Of a stretch of 58,848 nucleotides of DNA, positions 16,859 to 25,837 are shown in pieces. The position numbers were made by a program, and so were the translations under genes. The DNA comes from Microtetraspora sp. NBRC 16547. GTDB taxonomy: Bacteria > Actinomycetota > Actinomycetes > Streptosporangiales > Streptosporangiaceae. Numbering within the stretch: position 1 is the first letter of the stretch; every line of letters starts with the position of its first letter. The notes beneath the pieces are model-generated. The model was not told where the DNA came from. It worked only from the letters and a program-made list of their open reading frames with translations, and made no database searches. The stretch spans positions 1-58,848 of the forward strand of contig NZ_BSSE01000037.1 of NCBI RefSeq assembly GCF_030268965.1. The letters run 5' to 3'.

Positions 16859-18502
16859 ATGCGCAACTGTGCGAAGGTGATCTTCGCCGCCTCGCTGAGC
16901 CTGGGACTCGCCGCGTGCGGCGGCGCCGCCGGCCCGGCCGGACCCGGTTCGAAGACGGCCGACCGGAAGCTCACCGACCTCCTCGTGACCACCCCCGCCG
17001 CGCAGCGGGAGCTCGACAAGGCGACGTGGAACCTGCCCTTCGGCGAGCCCGCGTCCCTCGATCCGATCAAGGCGTTCAACTACCCGGAGAACACGGTCGT
17101 GGCCAACCTCTGCGAGGGGTTGATGCGGCTGGACCCGGACTACTCGCTGCAGCCGAACCTCGCGGAGAAGGTCGAGACGTCGGACCAGAAGACCTGGGTC
17201 TACACGCTGCGGGACGGCGTGCGCTTCTGGGACGGCGAGCCGATGACCGCCGAGGACGTGCTGTTCAGCCTCCGCCGCCACCTCGACGCGAAGGAGGGCA
17301 GCTACTGGGCGTCCGACCAGATCACGGGCAACATCGCGTCCATCGAGAAGACCGGCGACCGGCAGGTCACGATCACGCTGAAGAAGCCGGACGCCACGCT
17401 CAACTCGTACATGGCCACCCCCATCGGCGTCGTCGTCGAGAAGAAGCAGCGCGCCGAGGCGGGCGCGAAGTACGGCACGCCGGAGGGCGGGGTCATGTGC
17501 ACCGGGCCGTACACGTTCTCATCGTGGGAGAAGGGCGCCACGATCTCGATGCTGCGCAACGACGCGTACTGGGACACGCAGCGGCGCGCGAAGACCAAGC
17601 AGGTCGACCTGCGGTTCATCGTCGACCCGGGCGCGATCGCGAGTGCTCTTGAGACGGGCGCCATCGACGGCTCGTACGACGTGCCCGTGGGCGCGGTCGA
17701 CCAGCTCTCCGCGTCGAGCAACGGCACGCTGTACCTGGGCAAGTCGCTGCAGATGGTGGCCGTCATCAGCACCGGGGACGGCGCGCTCGGCAACCCGGCG
17801 GTGCGGCGGGCGCTCGCGCTCGCCACCGACCGTGAGGCGATCGCGGAGACCGTGTTCGCCGGCACCGCCCAGGTCCCCCGCTCGCTGGTGCCGCGCGGCG
17901 GCTGGACGTACGGCCAGACGGTGTTCGACCCGGCGTACGACGCCCTGCCCGACACGAAGAAGAACCTCGACGAGGCGAAGAAGCTCGTCGCCGGAGCCGG
18001 CGCCGGCAGCGCGCCGATCACCATCGCCTACCCCAGCGAGCGCCAGTTCTACGCCGATATCCTGTCCGAGATGTCCAACGCAGCCCGCGAGCTCGGCCTC
18101 ACCATCCAGCCCAAGGGAGTTCCGAGCGCGCAGTACGGAGCCTTCTTCTCCGACGCCAAGGCCCGCGCCGGTTACGACGGCTTCATGACGACGAACTACA
18201 TGGACATCCCGGACCCGCTCGCCTTCCTGCGCACCATCGCCGCCAAGGGCGGATCGCAGAACTTCGACGGCTCCGAGGACCCGCAGATCCAGAACCTCAT
18301 CGAGCAGGCGGCCGGCACGCTGGACGAGGTGGAACGCGCCACGGCCGTCAGCGACCTCCAGGCCAAGGTCATGGAGCGGATGCCCTGGATCCCGGTCGCG
18401 GCGCCGTCGGTCCGGCTTTTCCTCAACAAGCGCGTGACCGGCGTGCCGGCGTCGTTCGTTTATCTCTACTACCCCTGGGCCGCCGACCTCGGTGCGGCGT
18501 GA
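16859..18502 (+). CDS. Peptide/nickel-type ABC substrate-binding lipoprotein (SBP family 5)
   Basis: The 547-residue protein has a lipoprotein signal with LGLAAC (C20). SBP_bac_5 features are clear: WNLPFGEPASLDPIKAFNYPE, then VYTLRDGVRFWDGEPMTAEDVLFSLRR around residues 118-142. GGAGGACG precedes the ATG. It delivers an oligopeptide or similar solute to the four following transporter proteins. The operon is divergent from the LacI gene and ends with a C45 Ntn-hydrolase, so an amide- or beta-lactam-like substrate is conceivable, but binding specificity cannot be read from sequence. Confidence 0.9.
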   Translation: MRNCAKVIFAASLSLGLAACGGAAGPAGPGSKTADRKLTDLLVTTPAAQRELDKATWNLPFGEPASLDPIKAFNYPENTVVANLCEGLMRLDPDYSLQPNLAEKVETSDQKTWVYTLRDGVRFWDGEPMTAEDVLFSLRRHLDAKEGSYWASDQITGNIASIEKTGDRQVTITLKKPDATLNSYMATPIGVVVEKKQRAEAGAKYGTPEGGVMCTGPYTFSSWEKGATISMLRNDAYWDTQRRAKTKQVDLRFIVDPGAIASALETGAIDGSYDVPVGAVDQLSASSNGTLYLGKSLQMVAVISTGDGALGNPAVRRALALATDREAIAETVFAGTAQVPRSLVPRGGWTYGQTVFDPAYDALPDTKKNLDEAKKLVAGAGAGSAPITIAYPSERQFYADILSEMSNAARELGLTIQPKGVPSAQYGAFFSDAKARAGYDGFMTTNYMDIPDPLAFLRTIAAKGGSQNFDGSEDPQIQNLIEQAAGTLDEVERATAVSDLQAKVMERMPWIPVAAPSVRLFLNKRVTGVPASFVYLYYPWAADLGAA

Positions 18503-18557
18503 CCATGACGGATCCGGGGCGCGGCGACGCGCCCCTGACCTCCTGATCGGAGCCCTT

Positions 18558-19505
18558 GTGCTGCGCTTCATCATCCGGCGGCTCGGTGCGCTGGCCGCCA
18601 CTCTCCTCATTTCGAGCTTCCTCATCTTCGCGGCGATGTACGCCGCTCCCGGCTCGCCCGAGAGCTTCCTCGTCCAGGGCAGGACCGTCAGCCCCGAGGT
18701 CCTCGCCTCCATCCGCGCGCAGTACGGCCTGGACGACCCCTTCCTGGTCCGCTACGGGCACTGGCTCGGCGGCGTGCTCACCGGGGATCTCGGCGAGTCC
18801 CTCACGACCCGCCAGGACGTCGCGTCGCTGCTGGCGTCCCGGATCCCGACGACCCTGTGGCTCACCGCGTACGCCGCCGTGCTGATCGTGGTGTTCGGCG
18901 TGGTCGTGGGAGCGATCGCCGGACTGCGGGGCGGCGCCTTCGACACCGCCGTCCTGCTCGGCTCCAGCGTGGGGTTCGCCATCCCCACGTTCTTCGCGGC
19001 CGTCCTGCTCATGAGCGTCTTCTCCGTGACGCTGGGCTGGTTCCCCGTCTTCGGATCCGGCTCCGGGCTCGCGGACCGCATGTCCCATCTGACGTTGCCG
19101 GCCGTGGCGCTCGCGCTCCCTGCGGTCGCGGTGGTCGCCCGGATCACGCGCACCGCCGTGGTGGAGGAACGCGAGGCCGAGCACGTCCAGATCGCGCTCG
19201 CCCGGGGCGTCCCCTGGCGGATCGTGGCCCGCCGGCACATCGTCCGCAACGCGATGCTGCCCGTGACGACGATCGTCGGGGTGAACATCGCCGCCCTCGT
19301 CGCCGGCGCGGCGGTCGTCGAGCACGCCTTCACCCTCGACGGCATCGGGGCCATGCTCATCAACGCCGTGCAGCAGAAGGACTTCGCCGTCGTGCAGGCC
19401 ATCGCGCTCGTCCTGGTCGCGGTGTTCGGCGTGGTCAACCTGGTGATCGACATCCTCTACGCGGTGATCGACCCGCGCGTCCAACTCGGAGGTGAGAGCG
19501 CGTGA
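18558..19505 (+). CDS. Peptide ABC transporter permease (DppB type)
   Basis: The 315-residue permease starts at GTG 18558 (LRFIIRRLGALAATLLISSFLIF), the usual DppB N-terminus; the longer upstream frame is not conserved. About six membrane segments are present. The binding-protein-dependent loop reads ALARGVPWRIVARRHIVRNAMLPV around residues 212-235. It pairs with the DppC-type permease that overlaps its stop by 4 bp. Confidence 0.9.
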   Translation: MLRFIIRRLGALAATLLISSFLIFAAMYAAPGSPESFLVQGRTVSPEVLASIRAQYGLDDPFLVRYGHWLGGVLTGDLGESLTTRQDVASLLASRIPTTLWLTAYAAVLIVVFGVVVGAIAGLRGGAFDTAVLLGSSVGFAIPTFFAAVLLMSVFSVTLGWFPVFGSGSGLADRMSHLTLPAVALALPAVAVVARITRTAVVEEREAEHVQIALARGVPWRIVARRHIVRNAMLPVTTIVGVNIAALVAGAAVVEHAFTLDGIGAMLINAVQQKDFAVVQAIALVLVAVFGVVNLVIDILYAVIDPRVQLGGESA

Positions 19506-20368
19506 GCGCGGAAACCCTCGCGCGACCGGCGGCCCGGCGACGCGGCGGCGACCTGGCCGTATGGCTGGGCCCGCTGGGCATCGCCGCCGCCGTGATCATC
19601 GCGCTGATCACGCTGGCCGCGCTGTTCGCCCCGCTGATCGCGACACACGATCCCGACATCGGCAGCGTCGTCCAGCGTTACCAGGGCCCCAGCGCCGAGC
19701 ATCTGCTCGGCACCGACCAGTCCGGTCGCGACCTGTTCTCCCGGCTCCTGTACGGCGCGCGGACCAGCCTCTTCGGCGCCGCGGTCGTCGTGCTGCTCGC
19801 GGGCGGGGGCGGCGCCGTGCTGGCGCTCGTCGCCGCGTGGTTCGGCAGGAACGTCGACGCGTTCCTCGGCCGCGTGCTCGACCTGCTGTTCGCCTTCCCG
19901 AACCTGCTGCTCGCCATCCTCGCCGTCGCGGTGTTCGGGACCGGCCTCGCGCAGGTCACGATCGCGCTCGCGATCTCGTACGTCCCGTACACCGCCCGCG
20001 TGCTGCGCAGCGTCGCGCTGCGGGAGCGGCGGCTCGCCTACGTCCAGGCGGCCGAGCTCCAGGGATTGTCCGGGCTCGTCGTCAGCCTGCGGCACATCCT
20101 GCCCAACATCGTGCCGCAGATCCTCACCGGGGCCGCCATCAACTTCGGATACGCGATGATCGATCTCGCCGCGCTGTCGTTCCTCGGCCTCGGCGTCCAG
20201 CCACCCACCGCCGACTGGGGACTGATGGTCTCGCAGGGCAAGGACTCCCTGCTGCAGGGCTACCCCCAGCAGAGCATGCTCGCCGGAACGTGCATCGTCG
20301 TCGCGGTCGCCGCGTTCAGCGTCATCGGCGAGCGGCTCGGCGGCCGGAAGGCGGGTGGCCGGGCGTGA
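19502..20368 (+). CDS. Peptide ABC transporter permease (DppC type)
   Basis: The 288-residue permease has an N-terminal membrane segment, the conserved HLLGTDQSGRDLFSRLLYGARTSL (about 63-86) and the EAA-like loop AAELQGLSGLVVSLRHILPN. The closing LAALSFLGLGVQPPTADWGLMV is diagnostic of DppC/OppC. Its GTG overlaps the DppB stop, and its own stop overlaps the next ATPase start (GTGA), so the four transporter genes are translationally coupled. Confidence 0.9.
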   Translation: MSAETLARPAARRRGGDLAVWLGPLGIAAAVIIALITLAALFAPLIATHDPDIGSVVQRYQGPSAEHLLGTDQSGRDLFSRLLYGARTSLFGAAVVVLLAGGGGAVLALVAAWFGRNVDAFLGRVLDLLFAFPNLLLAILAVAVFGTGLAQVTIALAISYVPYTARVLRSVALRERRLAYVQAAELQGLSGLVVSLRHILPNIVPQILTGAAINFGYAMIDLAALSFLGLGVQPPTADWGLMVSQGKDSLLQGYPQQSMLAGTCIVVAVAAFSVIGERLGGRKAGGRA

Positions 20369-21408
20369 GCGCGAACGTGCTCGAACTCGACGACGTCCGT
20401 CTCGCCCTGCCGTCGCGCCATGGCGACCGGACGCTCCTGCGGGGCGTCTCGCTGTCCCTCGCTCCCGGTGAGGCCCTCGGTCTCGTCGGCGAATCCGGAT
20501 CGGGCAAGTCGATGACGCTGCGCACCGTGCTGCGCACCGAGCCGCCGGGTGCCCGCGTCACGGGCCGGGTGCTGCTCGACGGCGAGGACGTGCGGCTGCT
20601 CGGCGCCGCCGCGCTGCGGCGTGTGCGCGCCGAGCGGCTGACGATGATCAGCCAGAACCCGCGGGCCGCGTTGAACCCGGTGCTGCGCATCTCGCGGTAC
20701 CTCGTCGAGGGGCTCTGCGACGCCCGCGGGGAGAGCCGGGACGAGGCCACCCGCCGGGCGCGCGACCTGCTCGCGCGGGTCGGGATCGCCGACGTGGACC
20801 GGTGCATGGACGCCTACCCCCACCAGCTGTCCGGCGGCATGCTGCAGCGGGTCGTCATCGCCGCCGCCATGGCCAGCTCGCCCCGGCTGCTGCTGGCCGA
20901 CGAACCCACCACGGCGCTCGACGTGACCACGCAGTCCGAGGTCATGGCCATCCTCGACGAGCAACGCCGCGAGCACGGGATGGCCATGCTCTTCGTCACC
21001 CACGACCTCGAACTGGCCTCGGCCGTGTGCGACCGGATCGCGGTGCTGTACGCCGGGGAGATCGTCGAGATCGGGACGCCCGCGCAGCTCCACTCCGCGC
21101 CCCGGCACCCGTACACGCGGCTTCTGCTCGACTCGCGGCCCAGCCTCACCGCGAAGACCGCGGCCCTGCCCGTGATCCCGGGGCGACCCATCGCGGCGTA
21201 CGAGGTGGAGGGCGGTTGCGCCTTCTCGGGCCGCTGCCCGTGGGTCGCGCCCCGCTGCTCGGAGGGCGAGGTCGCGCTCGTCCACGACGCCGGCCGCGCG
21301 ACGCGCTGCCTGCGCGCCGACGAGCTCACCGCCGAGCTGGCCGGCCCCGCGGTGAGCGAACCGGCGGGCGAACCGGTCCAGGCGGGAGAGACGGAGGAGA
21401 CGGCGTGA
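20365..21408 (+). CDS. Peptide ABC transporter ATPase (DppD type)
   Basis: The 347-residue ATPase has Walker A GESGSGKS, signature LSGGMLQR, Walker B LLLADEP and the H-loop FVTHD. The C-terminal oligopeptide-transport extension has the Cys-rich GGCAFSGRCPWVAPRCSEG. It starts at a GTG overlapping the DppC stop; the longer frame on the same strand is a shadow. It energises the importer together with the DppF-type ATPase that follows. Confidence 0.9.
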   Translation: MSANVLELDDVRLALPSRHGDRTLLRGVSLSLAPGEALGLVGESGSGKSMTLRTVLRTEPPGARVTGRVLLDGEDVRLLGAAALRRVRAERLTMISQNPRAALNPVLRISRYLVEGLCDARGESRDEATRRARDLLARVGIADVDRCMDAYPHQLSGGMLQRVVIAAAMASSPRLLLADEPTTALDVTTQSEVMAILDEQRREHGMAMLFVTHDLELASAVCDRIAVLYAGEIVEIGTPAQLHSAPRHPYTRLLLDSRPSLTAKTAALPVIPGRPIAAYEVEGGCAFSGRCPWVAPRCSEGEVALVHDAGRATRCLRADELTAELAGPAVSEPAGEPVQAGETEETA

Positions 21409-22259
21409 GCACCACGGCGGAGAACGTCATCGAGATCAGCGGCCTGTGCAAGCAGTTCACGACCGGCCGGGGGCGCAAGCGCCGGACGGTCCGGGCGCTC
21501 GACGACGTCAGCCTCACCGTCGCCGACGGGAGCTGCCTCGCGGTGGTCGGCGAGTCCGGATCGGGCAAGTCGACCCTCGCGCGGGTTCTCGTCGGCCTCG
21601 AACGCGCCGACGCCGGGGAGGTCGTCCTCGCCGGCCGTCCGGTGGCGCAGCGCCCGCGCCGGGCGGAGCGGCGCGCCCGCGCACGGGACGTCCAGATGGT
21701 TTTCCAGGACCCCAGCGGGTCGCTGAACCGTCGCCGCACGGTCGAGGCGGCGATCGGGGAGGTCCTGGCGGCCCATCACCGGGTCACGGGTTCCGACGCG
21801 CGCCGCCGGATCGACGACCTGCTCGACCAGGTCGGCCTGCGCCCCGCGCACGCCCGGGCGCTGCCCGGCGAGCTCAGCGGCGGGCAGCAGCAGCGGGTCG
21901 CGATCGCGCGGGCTCTCGCCGCCGAACCCCGCGTCCTCGTACTCGACGAGGCCGTCGCCGCTCTCGACGTCTCGGTGCAGGCCCAGGTGCTGAACCTGCT
22001 GGCCGAGATCCGGCGGGCCCGCCGGCTCACCTACCTGTTCATCACCCACGACCTGTCCGTCGTGCGGCAGGTGAGCGACGAGGTCGTCGTCATGCGCCGT
22101 GGCCAGGTCGTCGAGCGTGGAAGCACCGACCAGGTGCTCGACCATCCGCGCCACCCGTACACCGTGCTGCTCCGTGACAGCGCGCCCCGGCCGGGATGGC
22201 GGCCGCGGCTTTCGATCAACAGTGACATCAGCAGTGATACCGCGGAGGCGGAGGCGTGA
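21405..22259 (+). CDS. Peptide ABC transporter ATPase (DppF type)
   Basis: The 284-residue ATPase has Walker A GESGSGKST, Q-loop MVFQDPSGSLN, signature LSGGQQQR and Walker B LVLDEAVAALD. The Walker B follower is EAVAALD rather than the usual EPTSALD, a mild variation that keeps the catalytic Glu. The start GTG overlaps the DppD stop by 4 bp. The Cys-rich C-terminal extension is lacking, as in many DppF proteins. Confidence 0.88.
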   Translation: MSTTAENVIEISGLCKQFTTGRGRKRRTVRALDDVSLTVADGSCLAVVGESGSGKSTLARVLVGLERADAGEVVLAGRPVAQRPRRAERRARARDVQMVFQDPSGSLNRRRTVEAAIGEVLAAHHRVTGSDARRRIDDLLDQVGLRPAHARALPGELSGGQQQRVAIARALAAEPRVLVLDEAVAALDVSVQAQVLNLLAEIRRARRLTYLFITHDLSVVRQVSDEVVVMRRGQVVERGSTDQVLDHPRHPYTVLLRDSAPRPGWRPRLSINSDISSDTAEAEA

Positions 22260-23395
22260 GTCTCCCCGGCCGCAGACAAGAGGATGGTGCAGCAGTGAGC
22301 CTCCGTACGCACCTGCGAGTGGAGGGAACCGACCCGAGGCGGCGCGGCCACGACCGCGGCCGCCGGTCCGGCGCCGAGATCGCGCGGACTTGGCGCACGT
22401 ACTCAGAGCTTTTCGAGGTCGCCGCGGCGCCCCGCGGCGTGACGCTCGACGTCCCCGCGCTCGCCCAACGGTGCCTCGCCGCGACGAGCGCGTGGGCACC
22501 GGAACTCGCCGCGGAGATGGAGGGCGTCGCCGAGGGCGCCGGGGTGCCGCTCTGGACGATCGCCGCGCTCAACGCGCGGACCGAGATCCTCGCCGTGGCC
22601 GGGACGCCGCGCGCGGGCGAGTGCTCCACCGTGGTCCGCACCGGCCCCCGCACCGTGGGCGGTCAGACCTGGGACTGGCACGAGGAGCTGGCCGACGGGT
22701 GGCACATCCAGTCGGTGCACGGCGACAGGGTGGGCTTCGCCGGCATCACCGAGCACGGGATCCTGGCCAAGATCGGACTCAACGAGGCCGGGGTCGGGGT
22801 GCTGTTCAACATCCTCGGCCATGTTGAGGACGGCGTGGATGACGGCACGGACGATGGCGCGGGCGGCGTCCCGGTGCACCTCGTCGCACGCAGGGTGCTC
22901 GGCGGCGCGACGTCGTTCAGCGAGGCGATCGGCATTCTGAGCGAGGCGCCGGTGTCGGCCTCGACCGTGGTGACCGTCGTGACCGCGGAGCAGGCGGCGT
23001 GCGTCGAGCTCAGCCCGGCCGGCGCCGCGGTGGTGCCACCGGATGAGGCGGGCCGGCTCGTGCACACCAACCACTTCGTCGATCCCGCGCTGGCCGAGGG
23101 CGAGTTCCGCGGGCGCGCCGAGCCCGAGACCTACGACCGGTTCCGCCTGCTGAGCGACCGGATGCGGGAACGCGGTGACATCGACGGCGCCGACGACGTC
23201 GCCGCCCTGCTCGACGCCCATCCCGGCGACGGCGCCGAGGTCTGCTGCCACCCGCCGGTGGGCGGGACGCTCGGCACCCGGTGGGCGACGCTGGCCACGG
23301 TCGTGGTGGAGCCCGCGGCCGGCCGCCTCCTGGTCCACGACGGCGGCCCCTGCACCGCCCGGCCGTCGGCATGGACGACGGTCAGCCTGGCCTGA
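22256..23395 (+). CDS. C45-family Ntn-hydrolase (isopenicillin N acyltransferase-like)
   Basis: The 379-residue protein resembles acyl-CoA:6-aminopenicillanic acid acyltransferase-like enzymes. These self-cleave before a Cys that becomes the N-terminal nucleophile; C123 in AGECSTVV is the candidate. VEGTDPRRRGHDRG, GVPLWTIAALNARTE and GGQTWDWHEELADGW match the family pattern. GTG 22256 is coupled to the DppF stop; GTG 22295, preceded by AGAGG, is an alternative that would drop 13 non-conserved residues. It probably hydrolyses or transfers an amide bond of the imported compound. No signal peptide is seen. Confidence 0.75.
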   Translation: MSLPGRRQEDGAAVSLRTHLRVEGTDPRRRGHDRGRRSGAEIARTWRTYSELFEVAAAPRGVTLDVPALAQRCLAATSAWAPELAAEMEGVAEGAGVPLWTIAALNARTEILAVAGTPRAGECSTVVRTGPRTVGGQTWDWHEELADGWHIQSVHGDRVGFAGITEHGILAKIGLNEAGVGVLFNILGHVEDGVDDGTDDGAGGVPVHLVARRVLGGATSFSEAIGILSEAPVSASTVVTVVTAEQAACVELSPAGAAVVPPDEAGRLVHTNHFVDPALAEGEFRGRAEPETYDRFRLLSDRMRERGDIDGADDVAALLDAHPGDGAEVCCHPPVGGTLGTRWATLATVVVEPAAGRLLVHDGGPCTARPSAWTTVSLA

Positions 23396-23401
23396 TCAGC
23401 G

Positions 23402-23436
23402 CGGTGCCCGGCTCGAACTCGACGAGCCGGGCACCG
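23402..23436 (+). terminator. Terminator of the LacI-controlled peptide importer operon
   Basis: CGGTGCCCGGCTCG (23402-23415) pairs perfectly with CGAGCCGGGCACCG (23423-23436) across a 7-nt loop, directly after the C45 gene. Confidence 0.85.
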
Positions 23437-23484
23437 ACCAGGCGGCTGCTGACGGTCGCCGATCATGCGGGTGAAGGTGACCCC

Positions 23485-23643
23485 ATGATTGCTCCCTTCA
23501 CCGCGGGCGCGCTCGCTCCCGTAATGAAAGATGAGGACCTGGACTTCCTGAGAACGCGATACCAGGAACTACGAAATCATTATGCCAATCGCCTCACGGC
23601 CAGGCGAGGAGCTGGAACCAGACGGACTTGCCGCAGGGGGTGA
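23485..23643 (+). CDS. Possible small protein, unrecognised
   Basis: A 52-codon frame starts at ATG 23485 with GAAGGTGA just upstream. Its first 37 residues (beginning MIAPFTAGALAP and including KDEDLDFLRTRYQELRNHYA) look like a normal amphipathic protein. The last part overlaps the end of the convergent ATPase gene and is arginine-rich, as expected of an antisense frame. It could be a small real gene, the remnant of a larger one, or chance. No family recognised. Confidence 0.25.
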   Translation: MIAPFTAGALAPVMKDEDLDFLRTRYQELRNHYANRLTARRGAGTRRTCRRG

Positions 23644-24055
23644 TCCTCCAACCCCAGTCGCGGGAGAAGGTCTCGACGATGGCGAGACCCCGGCCCCGGA
23701 TGTCGAGGTGGCGGGCCCGACACAGGCGCGGGAGGGCGCTGGAGGAGTCGTAGACGTCCACCGCGATCAGCTCCTGCTCCCGGGTGACCACGATGTGGAT
23801 GCCGCTGGCGGCCGAAACGCCCTGGGCCCCGTGGGTGAGCGCATTGGTGACGAGTTCGGAGGCGAGGAGTTCGGCGACCTCGGGGACGTCCTCCGCCGCC
23901 TCCCAGTCGGCGGCCACGTCGCGGACGAACCGCCGGGCGGACGCCAAACATCTCCCCGTGGGCGGGATCCATTTCTCGCCGAGGACGGACGCGGGCCGGC
24001 TCCGCGCGCCGCGCCAGTCGGTGAGTGCCGCGTGGGCCTTGAGTGCGTCATTCAT
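23594..24055 (-). CDS. ATP-binding protein of the RsbW/HATPase_c type
   Basis: The 153-residue protein has a GHKL ATPase fold: ELLASELVTNALTHG is the N-box and RGRGLAIVETFSRDWGWR the G-box region. Cytoplasmic; it resembles anti-sigma-factor kinases but no sigma factor is adjacent. ATG 24055 follows GGAGG by 6 nt. It is divergent from an XRE regulator/DUF397 pair. This three-gene layout is very common in filamentous actinomycetes and is associated with developmental or antibiotic regulation of the WhiJ/AbaA type. Confidence 0.85.
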   Translation of the reverse strand: MNDALKAHAALTDWRGARSRPASVLGEKWIPPTGRCLASARRFVRDVAADWEAAEDVPEVAELLASELVTNALTHGAQGVSAASGIHIVVTREQELIAVDVYDSSSALPRLCRARHLDIRGRGLAIVETFSRDWGWRITPCGKSVWFQLLAWP

Positions 24056-24188
24056 CAACGGCCTCCCGGATCTGGAATTCCCAGCTCCAGGTTGCCGAGA
24101 CGGGACTACTGTCAGTTAGGGATTCGTTACCAAGACCTCGCTTTGCGGGTCGCGGCCATGTAGTTGAACTCCGACAAAGGAGACAATT

Positions 24189-24968
24189 GTGGTCGATCTC
24201 TATTCGCCACAAGCGATATGGGGCAGGGAACTGCGCCATTACCGGCAGGCGGTGCGCCTCACCCAGGCCCAGCTGGCCGAGAAGATCCACTTCAGCGAGT
24301 CCCTGATCAGCGGCGTCGAGACCGGCCAGCTCCCGGCCAGCCCGGAGTTCGCCGAAGCCTGCGACCAGACCCTCGGCACGGGCGGCGCGCTCAGCCGCCT
24401 GCTCGACTGGCGCAAGGGCCAGGTCTTCCCCGCCTGGTTCGGCAAGTGGCGCGACAAGGAACAGGTGGCCACCACGCTGCGGACCTACGAGCCGCTCCTG
24501 ATCCCCGGCCTGCTCCAGACCGAGGCGTACGCGCGGGTGGTGCTGCGCGGCGACGAGGCCGCAGTGGCGGCCCGCCTGCACCGGCAGCTCATCCTCACCC
24601 GGAAAGATCCGCCGCCGCCGATCTTGCGGTGCATGATCGACGAGGCCGTGCTCCATCGGCCGATCGGCGATCCCGAGGTGATGCGTGAGCAGCTCGGCCA
24701 TCTGGTGATGGTGACCGGCCCGCGGCTGAGCGTGCAAGTGGTCCCCAAGGGGATGCACTCCGGCCTGCTCGGAGGCTTCCTGATCGCGACGGTGGAGGGC
24801 GGAGCCGACGTACTGTATGCGGAAACCGCCGTCCGGGGCATTACCACCAGCGATCGTGAGGACGTCGGCACGGCCATCGAGCGCTTCGAGGCCATTCGCA
24901 CCGAGGCGTTGCCGCTGAACATGTCCCTTGAACTCATTGAGAAGACGGTGGAGGAACGATGGACCTGA
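24189..24968 (+). CDS. XRE-family regulator with DUF5753 (WhiJ-like)
   Basis: The 259-residue protein has an N-terminal helix-turn-helix (ELRHYRQAVRLTQAQLAEKIHFSESLISGVETG, about 14-46) followed by the DUF5753 domain (LRTYEPLLIPGLLQTEAYARVVL onward). GTG 24189 is preceded by AAAGGAGA. The next gene, a DUF397 protein, overlaps its end by 10 bp. In known relatives the DUF397 partner modulates the DNA-binding protein; that pairing is established for the family, while the target genes here are unknown. Confidence 0.9.
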   Translation: MVDLYSPQAIWGRELRHYRQAVRLTQAQLAEKIHFSESLISGVETGQLPASPEFAEACDQTLGTGGALSRLLDWRKGQVFPAWFGKWRDKEQVATTLRTYEPLLIPGLLQTEAYARVVLRGDEAAVAARLHRQLILTRKDPPPPILRCMIDEAVLHRPIGDPEVMREQLGHLVMVTGPRLSVQVVPKGMHSGLLGGFLIATVEGGADVLYAETAVRGITTSDREDVGTAIERFEAIRTEALPLNMSLELIEKTVEERWT

Positions 24969-25168
24969 GCAAGGCGCGCTGGCGCAAGGCGAGCTTCTCC
25001 GGCGACAACGGCGGCAACTGCGTCGAGGTCGCGGAGGTGACCGACCACGCCAGGCTGATCGCCGTACGCGACTCGAAGGACCCCGACGGCCCCAAGTTGT
25101 TCTTCACCCCGGCCGAGTGGGACGCCTTCATCGCCGGGGTGAAGGCCGCCGAGTTCGACATCGGCTGA
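24959..25168 (+). CDS. DUF397 small protein
   Basis: The 69-residue protein has the canonical DUF397 pattern: ARWRKASFSGDNGGNCVEVA, VRDSKDPDGPKLFFTPAEW and a terminal FIAGVKAAEF helix. It starts inside the end of the XRE gene and is therefore translationally coupled. It is a probable regulator of its XRE/DUF5753 partner, as in WhiJ-type loci. No membrane segment or signal peptide is seen. Confidence 0.92.
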   Translation: MDLSKARWRKASFSGDNGGNCVEVAEVTDHARLIAVRDSKDPDGPKLFFTPAEWDAFIAGVKAAEFDIG

Positions 25169-25199
25169 CCCATTCAGCGCCCGGCCGCTTCCGGCGCCG

Positions 25200-25835
25200 T
25201 CAGGACGGGTAGCCGTACCGGCCGTAGAGGCGGACGAACCTGGCCAGGGTCAGGAGCCGGCGGCGCTCCAGCCCGGTGGGGACGCGCTCGAACAGCACGA
25301 CCTCCTCCTCCCCACCCGTGCCGATGGGCTGGACAAGGCGGCCGCCGACCCGGAGCTGCTCCACCAGCGGCGCGGGGACCTCGGGGAACGCGGCCGACAC
25401 GAGGACGGCGTCGTACGGGGCCCGTCCGGGCACGCCGCAGGTGCCATCTCCGGTGCGCAGCTCGACGTTGCCGATGCCGTGGAGGGCGAGGCTGCGCCGT
25501 GCCCGCTCGGAGAACTCGGGCCGCAACTCGATGGTCACAACGTCGGCGGCAAGGCGCGCGAGCAGCGCCGTCTGGAAGCCGAGACCCGTGCCGATCTCGA
25601 GCACGTGCTCATCGCCGGACAGGCCCAGCCCTTCGATCATCCGCGCCGACAGCGAGGGCTGGGTGGTCACCTGGCCGTGCCCGATCGGCAGGGGAACGTC
25701 GTCGTAGGCGTCCCAGACCATGTCGGCCCGGACGAAGTCCGCCCGCGGCGTCACCCGTACGGCGTCGAGCAGGCGCTCGTCCCGGACGCCCTCCGCCCGG
25801 AGGATTCGCACGAGGGCCTCGGACGAACCGGCCAC
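25200..25835 (-). CDS. Protein-L-isoaspartate O-methyltransferase-like enzyme
   Basis: The 211-residue protein has the PCMT pattern: VRVTPRADFVRADMVWDAYDD, PLPIGHGQVTTQPSLSARM, SAM-binding motif I VLEIGTGLGFQTALLA and the closing DAVLVSAAFPEVPAPLVEQL. It would repair isoaspartyl residues, or it may modify a peptide, since PCMT homologues also act in peptide tailoring. GTG 25835 lies 2 bp after the CapA stop, so the two genes form one unit; the longer frame upstream is a shadow of capA. Confidence 0.88.
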   Translation of the reverse strand: MAGSSEALVRILRAEGVRDERLLDAVRVTPRADFVRADMVWDAYDDVPLPIGHGQVTTQPSLSARMIEGLGLSGDEHVLEIGTGLGFQTALLARLAADVVTIELRPEFSERARRSLALHGIGNVELRTGDGTCGVPGRAPYDAVLVSAAFPEVPAPLVEQLRVGGRLVQPIGTGGEEEVVLFERVPTGLERRRLLTLARFVRLYGRYGYPS

Positions 25836-25837
25836 GA

